Source: Nemophila menziesii (taxonomy: Eukaryota; Streptophyta; Magnoliopsida; Boraginales; Hydrophyllaceae). From it: a DNA stretch of 64,000 nucleotides. Every line of letters begins with the position of its first letter. The stretch's first letter is position 1. This document shows, one piece after another, positions 37,101 through 49,895 of this stretch. Where the stretch lies: positions 11,843,840 through 11,907,839 of the forward strand of contig JARWIR010000011.1 of the NCBI GenBank assembly GCA_029959085.1. Reading direction: 5' to 3'. Below the pieces are notes generated by a model that saw only the letters and a list, made by a program, of their open reading frames with translations, had not been told where the DNA came from and made no database searches. The translations under genes and the position numbers were made by a program.

Positions 37101-39149
37101 TTATTTGCTGAGAAGGATATAGAAAAATGCCATTGTAAAAAAAGAGGAAGGAGAGAATTTGGTCTCGAAAAGTTGGATAATTTTGATAGATGATTTTAAC
37201 ATGAAGAAGGTCAGCTAGATATATGTTGAGGATTGAGGTGGCGATATAGGAGTTATTTAACAATATTTATTGGAAGACAAAGCTATGGCAGGGGAAGTAG
37301 TATCTGACATTTTTGTTAAATTTCAAGGATGAAAAATAATAAAAAATTGTGTAAAAGTTCATTTCTTTTGTTTTGTAAATGGAATAAGAATTTACGAAAG
37401 TTTAGGTTTTGTGAAAGAAAATGATGCTCTTGCGAAAGCTTTCACACTGTAAAAAGTTCTAAATAGTTATTATTACATTAAAACAATACATTTATATTTA
37501 CAATGATAATTTATTAATATATTCTTTCGTCTAAATTAAATTAATTCAGAATAACTAAATATATAGGATTATATACTGTTTAGGAAATGTAGTCAAAATT
37601 CAGAGTATTGATAAATCTTCTTAATGAAAGATAATTGATTATTTTAATATTCTTAATCTAATTGGTCTCTTTTATTAACAAATGACACCTCAGTGGCACT
37701 CTTTTCTACTTAACAAATCATTGCTTGTATACTTTCACCCTCAATTTTAATTGAAATGTAAAAAGAAATATAATTGTAGGAGATTATATGTTCAACAGAT
37801 TTTGTGCAAAATATTTTATTCTTTAGTTGAAATTATATTTAAAAAGTATTTACGATTAAAAATTATTTTATAACTTACAAATTACACTACTTACATTTTT
37901 TATTGATATGTTAAGTAACAAGATTGTTATTTTTTTTTATGTATATGAGGAGTTTTCGTCTAAGAAATATCATTTTTACTCAGGGATTTGTAAGTTGTCA
38001 CATGAGGAGATGATTAAGAAAATAGTATTTATAGTATCTCAAGTTCTCCGCATTGTGCTGGCAGTTGGAGGAAAATAATGCAAGTAAGAGAGTTTCTTTA
38101 TCATTGGATTATTACTCAGACTGTGAACTGAAATTAATCTTAATTGCTGTGTAATAATTCGTTTTGTCATAAAAGTTTTCTGCAACCTATTGGAAACTAT
38201 TATTGTCGCGCTCATGTGTATTTTCGAAATGTGTTTACTTAGTATATCTTTAGTAATGTTTGGTGTTGTCTTTCCTCTATGATTTTTTTTACATGTATTG
38301 TGTATGGATGGTTTTCTCGTAAAGCGGATGATAATATTTATTAGAAGGGATCTATTCAAAACAAGTTTTCTTCTGTCATTATTTTGTGGTTGCTGGGAGT
38401 TCTCTTTCTATTATTACATGACTAAAATATGTATGGAATGGAGTGGAAATCTAAAGCACAGGTTCATTGTGGGGTAAATAAGTCTTCTCGGATTTGCTTC
38501 TAACACAAGACTAGTTAAATGGTTAATTCTCACTAAAGATAGATGTGTTTTTTAATTGTTTGTAGTAATGCTTCAGAGGATAGATCTTATTTATTGTTTA
38601 AGTGTGATTTTTCAAGATATTTTTTGTTGCTTATCCATTAGATGACGGGTACATCAGTTCAACCATGTTCATAGCTTGATTCTCATAAAATAAATTGTCC
38701 AATTTTGAAACAATAAAGCTTTGAGTGCTAGGCTTAAAAAGACTGACTTGTCATGTTTAGATGTATTAGATTTGAGAGGAAATAAATAGAATAATCATGA
38801 AGGCTAAATAAATTTCTTATGAGACTATTCTACAAAAAGAGGATACTGATGCTAAAATTCGATATCTCTATATATCAAATCAGAACCTAAATATGATTTA
38901 GAATTTGAAGATGGGTACTAACTCCTCCATTCCAGAAATAAAATAATGTAATTATAAGAATCATGCATGCGTCTTTAGCTTTATAGTTTGTTGATAGAAA
39001 CTTGGACAGTGTTTTTTTATTGATTCTTCATCATAGAGCATTCTGGAAAAGCTTGTTTTTAAAGGTAGTGGCTTTATTGTGGAACTAAAAAACGGTGATT
39101 ATCAAGTATAAGACTCATATAAATGTTCCTCGTAAAGCCTTGAACAACA
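34101..39149. other. Long non-coding stretch
   Basis: About 5 kb without a gene I can support. Open frames of 60-106 codons occur on both strands with no family resemblance. An 18-base perfect tandem duplication (tctgcactgatttcattg) lies at about 36,738-36,774. The stretch is somewhat richer in G on the plus strand between 34,900 and 37,300, which may mark an old element too decayed to name. Confidence 0.4.
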
Positions 39150-40374
39150 ACGAGCCAGATTAATAAGAGTACTATAAACAAAGTGAGTTTAAATGTTCAG
39201 AATACAGTCTCAGAAGGATCTAAATCAGTTACAGAACAAGTCAATGAACTGAAGAATTCCCAGAATTAACACCTACAAATGCTAGTAAAGGGAATGAAAT
39301 AGTGTTGAATAATAATGTAATCCCTGGCTCAAATCTGGCAAGAAAATACTCATCACTGCTAAGAGAGACCTCAATTTCCGGTGATTGCAATTAATGAGTA
39401 TCCTAAAAAAACTGGTCTGCTTTATTTGATAGTAAAATTATGGAAGACAGAAAGCTTGATCTAGTCCCTCCATGTATTAGAAATGGGAAGTACTATAAAA
39501 CCAACACAAGATATTATTGATGAAGACTGTGAGGCATGTCAAACATGTGTTGTGGGATAATTTCTTGATAAGCCTCCACAATGTTTTATGGAAACTACAT
39601 GGTTGATACCTTGTGGAAACAATTTGGAAAAGTTCAGATTAGTACATCAGAGCAAGGCCTCTTTGTGTTCAAGATGGAATTAGAAGAGGCATGTTACAAA
39701 ATACTTGGTGAATTGTGGCATGTGAATAATAAACCTCTCATTCTCAGTAAATTGAAGCCTAATACACACTTTGAGAAGTTCAATATTGACAAGATTACTG
39801 TATGGGTCAAACTGAGGAAAGTACCACGAGAGCTATGGACACAAAGACGGCTAAGTGTTGTGGCCAGTGTTATAGGGAAACCCCTTCAAATGGATGATGT
39901 AACATCTAACCACACCAAACTAAGTTATGTCAGGGTGTGTGTGGAAATGGACTTAAACAAAGAAATTATTGAAAGCTTTGATATAGATATGGGAAATAAT
40001 AAAATTGAAAAAGTTGAGGTGGAATACAACTATAAACCCATAATATGTAAAAGATGTAATATGTTGGGTCACACAGACTTAACCTGCAATAAAGGTAAAC
40101 AAGTGTGGGTTGAGAAGGTAAAGCCAAAAAAACACTCAACAAGTGGATGAGAGAAAAATACGTGAAGAAAAAGTGGAATGCACTAAAAAGAAAATCAGTC
40201 CTGAACCCCAAAGACAATGGGTTCAAGTTGCTAGTAAAACAAAACAGGGTCTCACCAACTCAGAATACTGAGGGAAATATTCCTACAACTTTTGATAGCT
40301 TTGATATCCTCCAAAATGATGAAATAGTTGAGGATATGGTGCAAGAAAAGCCACCTGACCCTAACCATAAATGA
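39150..40374 (+). pseudogene. LINE ORF1 (DUF4283-type with CCHC knuckle), broken
   Basis: The plus-strand frame 39,581-40,150 includes TLWKQFGKVQISTSEQGLFV, PLILSKLKPNTHFEKFNID and TVWVKLRKVPRELW, then the zinc knuckle CKRCNMLGHTDLTC. This is the usual ORF1 layout of plant L1-type LINEs: a DUF4283 nucleic-acid-binding region, then a CCHC knuckle. Upstream (39,180-39,560) a related frame with stops probably holds the N-terminus. A frame change near 40,147 leads into the tail at 40,147-40,374. ORF1 ends TGA at 40,372-40,374, overlapping the ATG of ORF2 (40,371). Confidence 0.8.
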
Positions 40375-43130
40375 TATTAACATGGATTGCGAGGGGGTTC
40401 AATAAAAGGCACAAAAAAATTAATTGCCTTAGGTACATACTTAGTAATAATGTTTCAATTTTTAGTATCTTAGAAACAAAAGTGAAGCAAGCCAAAGCTA
40501 GTAAGATTTGGTACACGGTTTTCTAAAATTAGAAAGTAACAAATAATTACACCCATCACAATATTGGGAGAATCTAGACGTTTTGAGATTACAAAGTTAT
40601 CAAAATGTCAGTAGATGATAGCACTAGTCAATCCATATTATGTAAAGTGTTGCATATCCCTACAAATACTTAATTTTATTATTCCCCTTATGTATGTAAG
40701 TTATGAGCCTTGATGAAAGGCTATGTGGGACCGTAATTACAAATGGGGCAAAAGATATGATTAATTGTGTAAAAGATATTGAAGTAACAGACATGCCCTA
40801 TCATGGCCCAAAGTATACATGGACTAATAAAGCTACGATGAAGGCAAGCAGAATTGATAGTATTCTAGTGAATGATGCTTGGCTTCTTACATATCCAAAT
40901 ACTGCTCTTATATTAGTGAGTCCATATATCTCAGATCATAGTTGTCAATACATCAAACTGATTCAGAATAATACAAGAAGGAAATATCCATTTAAATTTT
41001 AGAATATTTGGATGGAACATCAAGAATTTATGCCTATAGTTACTGAAGTGCGGAATACAAATATTCATGGTACCCTTATGTACAAGATTACGAAAAAACT
41101 CAAGATATTAAAGGGTAAATTAAGGGATTTCAATGAAAAATATTTCGAAAATACCAGAGAAAACATCTTCGACATACAAAGTGATCTTGGTAATATTAAA
41201 AATCAAAGGCTATAGGGCAACAATAATGTAGATCTGTTGAAAAAATAAAATGACCTTATTCAACAACTCTTAGATGAACTCTCAAATGAAGAATCTATTG
41301 TAAAACAGAGATCAACTGACATGTTGGTTGATCAAGGTGAATTAAATACTGCTTACTTTCAAAGAGTTATGAGAGGAAGAAGAACATATAACACGAACAA
41401 CATAATAACTGATTAGTACGGTAATACCACATATGATAAGGGTGTTATCACTCAGACCTTTGTTAACCACTTTTCCAAAATTCTGGGTAATAATAGAGTC
41501 AATGAGGAAGACTATTCACCATAGCTCATTAAGAGAATCTGCAAAAAATCAATATCAATAGAGGAACATGATCATTTTACAACTCCCATTACGAGGAAAT
41601 AAAAAAGGCTCTATGGTCTATTAACTTGAAAAGTCCTGGGCCAGATGGTTTTCCATCAAGCTTCTATAAAATAGTCTTGGATATTATAAAATAGTGGAAA
41701 ACCCTAGATACCCAAAATTATGCCAACATTTCATTGATCCCCCAAGTTAAAAACCCTAGATACCCAAAAAATTATAGGCCAATTGCCTGTTGTAATGTTA
41801 TTTATAAAATCATATTAAAAATCATTGCTAATATAGTTAAAGGTACCTTCAAAAATCTCATATCCCAGGATTAATCAGCCTTTGTACCTGAGAGATTAAT
41901 AGGGGAGAATATACTGATAGCTGAGGAAATATTTAGAGGATATTCAAGAGGTAATATTTCAAAATGATGTACTCTAAAACTTGATCTTGTGAAAGCTTAT
42001 GACTCAGTTGACTGGATTTTTATTCTATATACATTACAAGCCTTTAGTTACCCTCAAACAATTATAGGCAGGGTGGGTCAAAATGTGCCTTACTAGTACA
42101 ACATACTTAATTATAATAAATGGAGCCCTACAAGGTTTTTTCAAAGGTGAGAGATGTCTTAGACAGGGGAACCCGATCACCTTACCTCTTTGTAATAGGG
42201 ATGGAGGTCCTCTCACAGATCATGCATCATATGGTGAGGAAAAAGGAATTTAGCTGGCATCCTAAATGTGAAAAATTAAAAGTGAATAATCTCATGTTTG
42301 CAGATGACTTACGTGTGTTTTTTAAACCTTCTCAAGATACAACTACACTGGTTAAGAGAAGTCTCAAAATATTTGAGAAACTATCAGAACTCCAAATTAG
42401 TAATATCAAAAGTAACATTTTCTATGGTGGTTGTGGTACTGATATAAAGACAGAAATTAACAAAGTACTTAACATCCCAGAGGGTACACTCCCCATGAAG
42501 TACTTATGAGTGCCTTTGATTAATGTGAGATTAAATATCTCAGATTGTAAACCACTTGTGGGGAAAATGATTGCTAGGATTGATCATTGGTGTACAAAAT
42601 GCCTCTCATAACTCATCAAATCAGGAACATCAAGTCATTGGTGTGCCAAACAAGATAATCAAGATGCATCTGATCAAAATGATGGCCTATTTATGGGATG
42701 GTAAAAGCAATTATGAGGGAGGAGAAAAGGTATCTTTTGAAGGTGTGTGTAAACAATAGATGAGGGTGGACTGGGGATAAAGGATTTATATATTCAAAAT
42801 CAGGTAGTAGATATAAAACTTTTATGGGACTGTTGCTTACTAAGAAGTACACTTTGGTCACAATGGGATCATATAAACCTAATAAATGATAAATTCTTTT
42901 GGCAAATTGAGATTCCTCAAGACTGTTCATGGGGCTAAAGAATGATTTTAAAAATGAGGAGCCTTGCAAAACATATGATCAAGTAATGTGTTGTTTATGG
43001 TACAAATATATAAATATGGTGGGACAACTGGTTACCAAATAACAAAATGTTGAGTGAGTTAGGAGGAAGTGACTTAGCTTCTAGTTATTATACAAATAGC
43101 AAGCTTGCTATGTTTATACACAGAGTTAGA
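40371..43130 (+). pseudogene. LINE ORF2 (endonuclease and reverse transcriptase), broken
   Basis: Starts MILTWIARGFNKRHKKINCL and runs through an AP-endonuclease-like region (SIFSILETKVK; later YHGPKYTWTNKATMKASRID with SDH). A reverse transcriptase follows: KSPGPDGFPSSFYK (41,628), NYRPIACCNVIYKII (41,772), FVPERLIGENILIAEE (41,880), KLDLVKAYDSVDW (41,976) and, from 42,120 in one open frame, the QGxPLSPYLF block (as GTRSPYLF) and MFADDLRVFF (42,295). At least ten stops and several frameshifts interrupt it, including a 20-base local duplication of 'aaaaccctagatacccaaa' near 41,697-41,770. The zf-RVT and 3' end are not convincingly present; the element runs directly into the minisatellite at 43,137. 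It belongs to the plant L1-type LINE group. Confidence 0.85.
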
Positions 43131-43136
43131 TTAAAA

Positions 43137-43695
43137 TAATTACCCCTAACCACATTTGACTCTTATAGCTAACCAAATACACCAAACAACTACATTTGAC
43201 TCTAATAGTTAACCAATTACCCCTAACCATCACATTTGACTCTAATAGTTGACCAAATACCCCTAACAACTACATTTGACACTATTAATTGACCATATAC
43301 ACCAAACAACTACATTTGACTCTAATAGTTGACGAAATACACCAAATAACCACATTCGACTCTAATAGTTGACCAAATACACCAAACAACTACACTTGAC
43401 TCTAATAATTGACCAAATACCCCTAACAACTACATTTGTCTCTAATAGTTGACCAAATACACCAAACAACCACATTTGACTCTAATAGTTGACCATATAC
43501 ATCAAACAACCATATTTGACTCTAATAGATGACTAATTTCATCAAACAACTATATTTGACTCTAATAGTTGACCAATTACCCCTAATAACTATATTTGAC
43601 TCTAATAGTTGACCAAATACACCACACAACTACATTTCACTCTAATAGTTGACCAATTACCCCTAACAATTATATTTGACTCTATTAGTTGATCG
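43137..43695 (+). repeat. 40-bp minisatellite, about 14 copies
   Basis: Unit close to tacatttgactctaatagtt + gaccaaatacaccaaacaac. Copies differ mainly in the second half, where 'acaccaaacaac' and 'acccctaacaac' versions are mixed. It starts within a few bases of the last LINE-like sequence and ends at 'ttgatcggggtattg'. It is followed by a purine-rich aaagaaaaaaagaaa tract at 43,748-43,782. There is no coding potential. Confidence 0.92.
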
Positions 43696-43789
43696 GGGTA
43701 TTGTTACATAACTAAATAGAACTCTAATACATTTCTTCAATGGGAATAAAGAAAAAAAGAAAAAAAGAAAAGAAAAAAAAATACCGATG

Positions 43790-46240
43790 ACATTCATAAT
43801 ATTTGCGACGAGTTCTTCATATAAATGTCGTCGCTAATTATATTATCCACATGTCAAAGAATTAAAATAGTATTTTTATTAAATTTTATCTACCCCACTA
43901 CACAACTACTCATAATACCCAACCACACCACTAATCATAATACCCCACCACACCAGTACTCTTAACTTCTATTCACCTTTCTTCAACACTTTTACAACTA
44001 TTTTTATCATTGTAAGAAAAACAATCAATCGAATTCTTCATGGTTTTTTGGACATCATTGGTTATTTTTATTGCAAGAGTTTGAATAGATATTTTTAATC
44101 ATAAGAAAGACGTTGCCAAAAAAAAAGTTTGCATAAATGGATGAAGAGTAAAGTATAATTAATTTTGTTTTGTTTTATGTTCTTGATTATTATTATCTAA
44201 ACTCATGTTCTATTTCTATTTAGTTGGCATGCATGGGTGAAGAGGAAAGTATAATTAATTATTTTATTTGATATTCTTGATTATGATTATTATTTGATCA
44301 AGCATATTGTCATAATTTATCGGATGGCCGCCTTGCAAGAAAAATAAATAGTTGGTCGGGTCAAGAGAAAAGTTATAATTAAATCTCGGGTGTTTTTATA
44401 GAAGACATTGTAAAAATAAAGTTGGCAGACATGGGTGAAGAGGAAAGTATAATGAATTTTTTATCTGATATTCTTGATTATGTTTATTATTTAATCAAGT
44501 ATGATCAAAATACATGTATGTGTATATTGTCACAATTTAGCTGATGTTGTTAGAATTAGAAACTTATGGTTGTTTTCATCTTTTGTTGCAATAAAAATAA
44601 ATAGTTCGAATCCTTGGGTCAAGAGGAAATGTATATTAAATCATTGCACATATCTTGATTGATTTGATCAAAAGGAAAGAAAATAACTATCTACTGTAAA
44701 TCTAAGGAGTTTTATCAAAAACATGTTTGTTATTGACTCTTCTTCATAGTTTTTATTTTTATTTTAGAAGGGTTTATTTTTAAAACAAAGTCATGTGTAA
44801 TTATAAATTTAACTTGTTGAATATATGAGTTCTTCTATTCTATTTATGAAATTTCTCAAATTCTTTTTAATTGCACAGTAATTATAGATACACAAATAGT
44901 TTATATAAAGATTTTTTGTGCATAAGAATATGGGTTTATTTTTTCTAACATGAAAAAAGAACATGGATTAATTTTAAAACTGAGAATGTAGATGCCTGAA
45001 AAATGACATGTAAGACTTTTTTTACTGGTTTACATAAACATATATACCTTTAAATATATTTAGCGCTACAAAATTCTTAGAAGTTTGTTTCATAATATAA
45101 GGTTTAAATTGGAATATGGTTTCTTCTAAAAAATGTTGGAATATGTTCTTATATATTTACTATTATAAAGTGAAATGATTCCCTTTAATTAAAATATATA
45201 TGGGTGAATTTGATTGATCATCAATTTGTGAATGGTAATGATTTTTTGAAAATATGGACTATCTATTAACAATAAATTTACAAGTGATTATTTATCAAAA
45301 ATTGTAAGATTTTAAAACTGAAAATTGTATATTCAGGAGTCCAAAATTTTTTTAAAATTACACATAACTACTATGATAAAGATATAAGTGTGTATCATAT
45401 CAAGCTTATTTTTTAATGAAATACTAAATAAATAAATTACTAATTTAGTAATATATTTTTGATACATAGGAGACCCCAATGAGATTCCATCCCAAGAATT
45501 CTTTGTCTTTGCAGATTTATTTTAAGTATTGGGATTGATAAGTTAAGAAAAAAAGTTGCCATAATTATGCTATTTTCAATGTTATATGTAGAGTTTTTTT
45601 CTAGAAAAAATATATGTAATTTTATAATCTTAGATTTATTATGAAAATTTTTAGATCTGAAGTTTAGTTGAATATATAAAAATCGAACTTTTATTAATTT
45701 ATAATCACAATTTTCTAAATATTCATTCTGACTAGTTTTTTTATTGTTAAAGAAAATTATCATCCAAAGACAAATACCATGATTAATAGTTTCTAAAGAC
45801 ATAGAAAGTGAAGATCTAGCAACTCAGAATCTAAAGAAGTTTAAAGTTAAAAAAAAACAGAGTTTGCTTTCACTTTTGTAACTGCCATCACATACAATTA
45901 ATGTATTCTATTACTTTATGCCCCTTATTTAGGTGTCATGAAAATAAATAAATCTGCATTATTTTTTATAAATAATATTTCATAAATAAGTGGTATCATT
46001 TTTTTGGGACATTATCTTTGTGTTATCCTTCATGACATGACAACTTAAATATCATTAATTTTAATTTTCAATTTTATAATTAAGTCTCAGTTTATTTTTA
46101 TAAAGAAATGAAATGTAATAAGTGATAATTTCAAGTTTTGTAACAACTATTCTTTGTATTTGGATAATTACATGCATTTGTAATAACTATAAAGTCTATT
46201 TTTTGTGGTGAGAACTTTAATTGAATAAGCTAATTACGTA
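43790..46240. other. AT-rich non-coding stretch with weak internal repeats
   Basis: The phrase 'ggcatgcatgggtgaagaggaaagtataattaatt' near 44,225-44,260 recurs in varied form near 44,137 and 44,424 (gtaaagtataattaatttt, gacatgggtgaagaggaaag), giving loosely repeated blocks of about 100-200 bases. I see no gene. An open frame at 45,440-45,802 on the minus strand has no family resemblance. Confidence 0.45.
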
Positions 46241-46246
46241 ACATAT

Positions 46247-46465
46247 ATTGGCAGGTGACCAAGGTCTTGAAGCAGGAATACAGGGGTTCGTGTGTTTGGC
46301 GGAATTACTCAACTGCTTGCAACATGGTATTTGCGACAAGTTATTTGACTTCCTCGAGAATCAATATTTTTTACTATCATGTGCAATTGAAACAAATGGT
46401 GTTCAAAATTTCTATGAGAAGTAGTAAAAAGTGGATAAGTTTAGGGATAATATATTAATACACGA
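46247..46465 (+). pseudogene. Exon-like relic of unknown gene
   Basis: After a good acceptor (attggcag) the plus strand reads DQGLEAGIQGFVCLAELLNC, then LQHGICDKLFDFLENQYFLL and CAIETNGVQNFYEK, before two stops. The frame has a protein-like mix of residues, unlike its surroundings. I cannot name the family. It could be an exon of a captured gene or chance. Confidence 0.3.
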
Positions 46466-46794
46466 CCTTCATATCTTCATATATATTACATAAAACATTT
46501 AAAACTGGTTCTTGAAATTACCAAAGTTTTCTATCATCAATTATTCTCGGCAGTTACTCCAATGTGGAGTGTGGTTCCTTGAAACTATAATTTAAATGAA
46601 TGATTCAAATAGGTAATTTTATCACTACTAATAAACTTTATACTTATGAAAAGACCCACCTAAAGCACTTTTAAAAGATTTAACATTATTTAAAAGATAA
46701 TATCGAATAACAAAAGTCAGATAATATATAACTTATTTATAATTCATTCTCTTCCATATTGCTAAAAAAATTCTTAGTGCCCTCGGGAACGGGT

Positions 46795-48057
46795 TATCCC
46801 TAGTATATGTTTAAATTATAATGATTGTGAATTTATATATTAGATTATCAATGAAGGATAGTAAGAATGTGTGTTTAACAAGGAGGAACATTTTATGGGG
46901 AGTTAGTTTGGAATAATTTAGAATAATGTGTGTTCGAGCTTGATATTCAAAACTTGATAGAATTGATCCTTTGATACACCACCCCTACCCACAAAAACAA
47001 TAAATGATTGTTTATTGCATAATCAAACCAAAACAAAAACAAATAATACACACACTGAATTACCTGAATATGATTATTTGCTCTGGTTTTGTACCACCAG
47101 AACTACTATAGAACTGGATTAGAAGCTCCTTTTAAACAAGAAAAAAGAAAAAAATTATCTTGAGATAAAACAAAATAAAAATGAGATTGTTTTAGACAAA
47201 TAATAATTACCTAATAATTCCCTTATCAACACCATTTGACATATCAAATAAATTATCAACCATTTTCATCTTTGGTGACTGTATACGAACTGCATCTTGA
47301 TAGCGAGATAAGAGAGACCACTCCAGTAAAATCACAACCATAGAAACCGAAGGATCATCACGGCTAGGAGAACCATTCATAATTCCTATTCCCATGATCA
47401 TCATTGGAATTTTCAAAACCACAGGAACTGAAGGTAAATGCTCTACCTTTAATAGCGAATTAATACCACCGATCTGAAAAGTACAACAATCTATCAATTG
47501 TACAAAACCATATAATACGTTAATATCAAATGAAAAAAGATAAATCACCTTTATATTTATCTTGAGTAGGACATAAGTTAGGTATTGATCGTTGAAATTC
47601 TCTAGTACAATGCATTGCTAGGTATCCCAAGCTCTAATAACGTTTATAACTTCCATGGACCATAGAGATCTGAATGCTTGCTCGTTGATAGTATGCAGTG
47701 GAGAAACTTTAATAGTCCATTAAACTTGGGTCGTATAAGTTCCATCATGTTCTCCGCACTTACATTTCCCAGATTTTTCAAAAACTGGGACGTTCCTCAA
47801 CATCATAAACAGGAAGAGCGAGACACTGAAAAAAAATGATCCAATACCATCACATACAAAAATTAGATTAAGAATTATGATATAGTATTAAGAGAAAACA
47901 CCAACAATTCCTTTCTTTTTTCCTTAAGTGGTAAGTTCCCAAATCAAGTCTATGCGTGTCAACTCTAAAGGAAAAGTTGACTACTCCCCAAACATCAATG
48001 CTGACCGGTTTCACCACTTTCTGGATATATAAAGTCTATGTTACTAATTGCATATTA
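46795..48057 (-). pseudogene. AGO4-clade ARGONAUTE fragment, copy II (MID-PIWI), left hairpin arm
   Basis: Minus-strand exon relics: about 48,040-47,910 (QKVVKPVSIDVWGVVNFSFR; MID); 47,820-47,560 (LALPVYDVEERPSFEKSGKC, then WDT and DQYLTYVLLKINIK); 47,490-47,207 (IGGINSLLKVEHLPSVPVVL, MIMGIGIMNGSPSRDD, DNLFDMSNGVDKGIIR); about 47,130-47,065 (ELLIQFYSSSGG, EQIIIF); 46,980-46,900 (DQFYQVLNIKLE). The catalytic GMDVSHG is GIGIMNG here, so the first catalytic Asp is lost. Introns are retained and match those of copy III. The fragment starts mid-protein, has no N, PAZ or C-terminal part, and carries stops. It pairs with 48,176-49,425 as an inverted repeat. Confidence 0.85.
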
Positions 48058-49425
48058 TGAAAGAGTGGAGAAGAGAAAAAAAAAATTCTACCTTGTTGTT
48101 AAAGTTCCATCTTTAATTTCAACAAACTATATACTACATCAAGTGTTTTAAAATAAAATAGTTAGGAGGGATCCAATATGCAATTAGTAATATAGACTTT
48201 ACATATCCAGAAAATGGTGAAACATGTTAGTATTGATGTTTTGGGATTAGTCAACTTTTCATTTAGAGTTGACACGCTGATTAGTGAACATACCACAAAT
48301 GAATAAATTTTAGGTTTTTTCTCTTAATACTTTATTATATTCTTAATCTAATTTGTGTATGTGATGGTATTGGATCATTTTTGTAGTGTATTGCGCTTCA
48401 TGTTCATGTTGCTGAAGAGATGTCGTAGTTTACGGAAAGTCCAGGAAACGTAAGTGTGAAGAAGATGATGGAAATTATACAAGACCAAAATTTCTCCTCT
48501 GCATACTTCAAAAGAGCAAGCATTCAGATCTATATGGTCCATGGAAGTGGAACATGCTATTAGAGCTTGGGATTCCTATGTAATGCATTGTACCAGAAAA
48601 GTTCAATGATCAATACCTAACTTATGTCCTAATCAAGATAAAAGCAAAGGTGATTTAACTTTTTCCATTTGCTACGATTGATAGATTGCTGTACTTTGCA
48701 GATGGGTGGTATTAATTCACTATTAAAGGTCGAGCATTCACCTTAAGTGCATGTGGTTTTGAAAGTTCCAACAATGATCATGGGAATCGATATTATGAAT
48801 GGTTCTCGCAGCCGTGATGTTTTCCGTGGTTGTGAGCTCACTGGAGTGGCCTCTCATATCTCGCTATCGAGCTGCATACACAGTCACCATATATGAAAAT
48901 GGTAGATAATTTATTTGAGATGTCAAATTGTGTTTATAAGGAAATTATCAGGTAATTATTATTTGTCTAATACAATCTCAGTTTTATTTTGTATTTTCTC
49001 AAAATTAATTTCTTTTTTTTCTTGTTTAAAGTGAGCTTCTAATCCAGTTCTATAATAGTTCTGTTTGTAAAAAACTTAGCAAATAATCATATTCAGGTCA
49101 TTTAAAGCGTATATTATTTTATTTTATTTTGGTTTGATTATGAAATAAATAATATTTTATTGTTTTTGTGCGTAGGGGTGGTAGGATCAATTCAATTAAG
49201 TTTTAAACATCGAGCTCAAACATATTAAGAAGGCGTGCAGATTTCTAGATGATAATTAATTCCAAAGTTCATGATTATCATTGCTAAATGAAATCATTAT
49301 ACTACACTATTCTAACCTAACTCCCCATAGAATGTTCCTCCTGGTCAGGAACACATTCTTATTATCCACCATTAATAATCTAATATATAAATTCGCAGTC
49401 ATTATAGTTTATATATACAGGGACG
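46795..49425. repeat. Long inverted repeat (ARGONAUTE hairpin), arms about 1.25 kb, loop about 120 nt
   Basis: Left arm 46,795-48,057 and right arm 48,176-49,425 are reverse complements across both exons and introns. Example: 'atatgcaattagtaatatagactttacatatcc' at 48,176 against the reverse complement of 48,024-48,056. The spacer is 48,058-48,175. By eye, identity is high (perhaps 85-90%), with scattered indels. The outer ends coincide near 46,795 and 49,425. A transcript crossing the whole region would fold into a long imperfect duplex of PIWI-domain sequence. Confidence 0.88.
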
Positions 49426-49800
49426 GTGATCAATAATGGATTCCATCCAAAGAAAAATAATTTTTATTTATGTGCGCTAGTTGTAAAGATTGTGAGGTTT
49501 TCTTTCGATATGACTTCATTTTCTCTACATGTTTTACAGTAATGAGACTCCGTTTAATAAATTGGCTTCTTGTACATATGTATAAAGGGTACTACCGAAC
49601 CAACTCATTATCATATTCTTTATGATGAGATTGGCTTCTCTGCTAAAAATGTGCAAGATTTTATTCATTTCCTCTCATATGTGTATGTTTCTTTATATGA
49701 TTAACCTGAGATTTAATATTTTATCTTACTTTTTCTATAAAATAACACTATTTAATTGTGCATGTATCAAGGCAGTACTACATCAATTCCAGTAGGTAAA
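48176..49800 (+). pseudogene. AGO4-clade ARGONAUTE fragment, copy III (MID-PIWI), right hairpin arm
   Basis: Plus-strand exon relics: 48,193-48,290 (IQKMVKHVSIDVLGLVNFSF); 48,500-48,660 (KSKHSDLYGPWKWNMLLELG-like with a stop, then VPEKFNDQYLTYVLIKIKAK); 48,702-48,955 (MGGINSLLKVEHSP, MIMGIDIMNGSRSRD, EWPLISRYRAA in a shifted frame); 49,025-49,100 (ELLIQFYNSS); 49,170-49,240; 49,430-49,500 (HPKKNNFYLCA); 49,575-49,700 (GTTEPTHYHILYDEIGFSAK, then NVQDFIHFLSYVY); 49,765-49,795 (YQGSTTSIPV). It reaches further toward the C-terminus than copy II and keeps the catalytic-type His of PTHYH and the Asp of GIDIMNG. Frameshifts and stops abolish coding. Confidence 0.85.
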
Positions 49801-49844
49801 TATCAATCTATTTTCTATTATATATTTTTTATACTTAATATATA

Positions 49845-49895
49845 TACATATATATTGATATACATATATATATATATATATATTACATATATACA
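49845..49895. repeat. (AT)n microsatellite
   Basis: Imperfect TA/ATAC dinucleotide run with 'catatatatatatatatatata' near 49,865-49,885, followed by non-coding DNA to about 50,640 in which I recognise nothing. Confidence 0.85.

Noticed and set aside
43137..43695. CRISPR-like array
   Set aside because: The units are contiguous, degenerate 40-mers without unique spacers, in eukaryotic DNA; this is a minisatellite.
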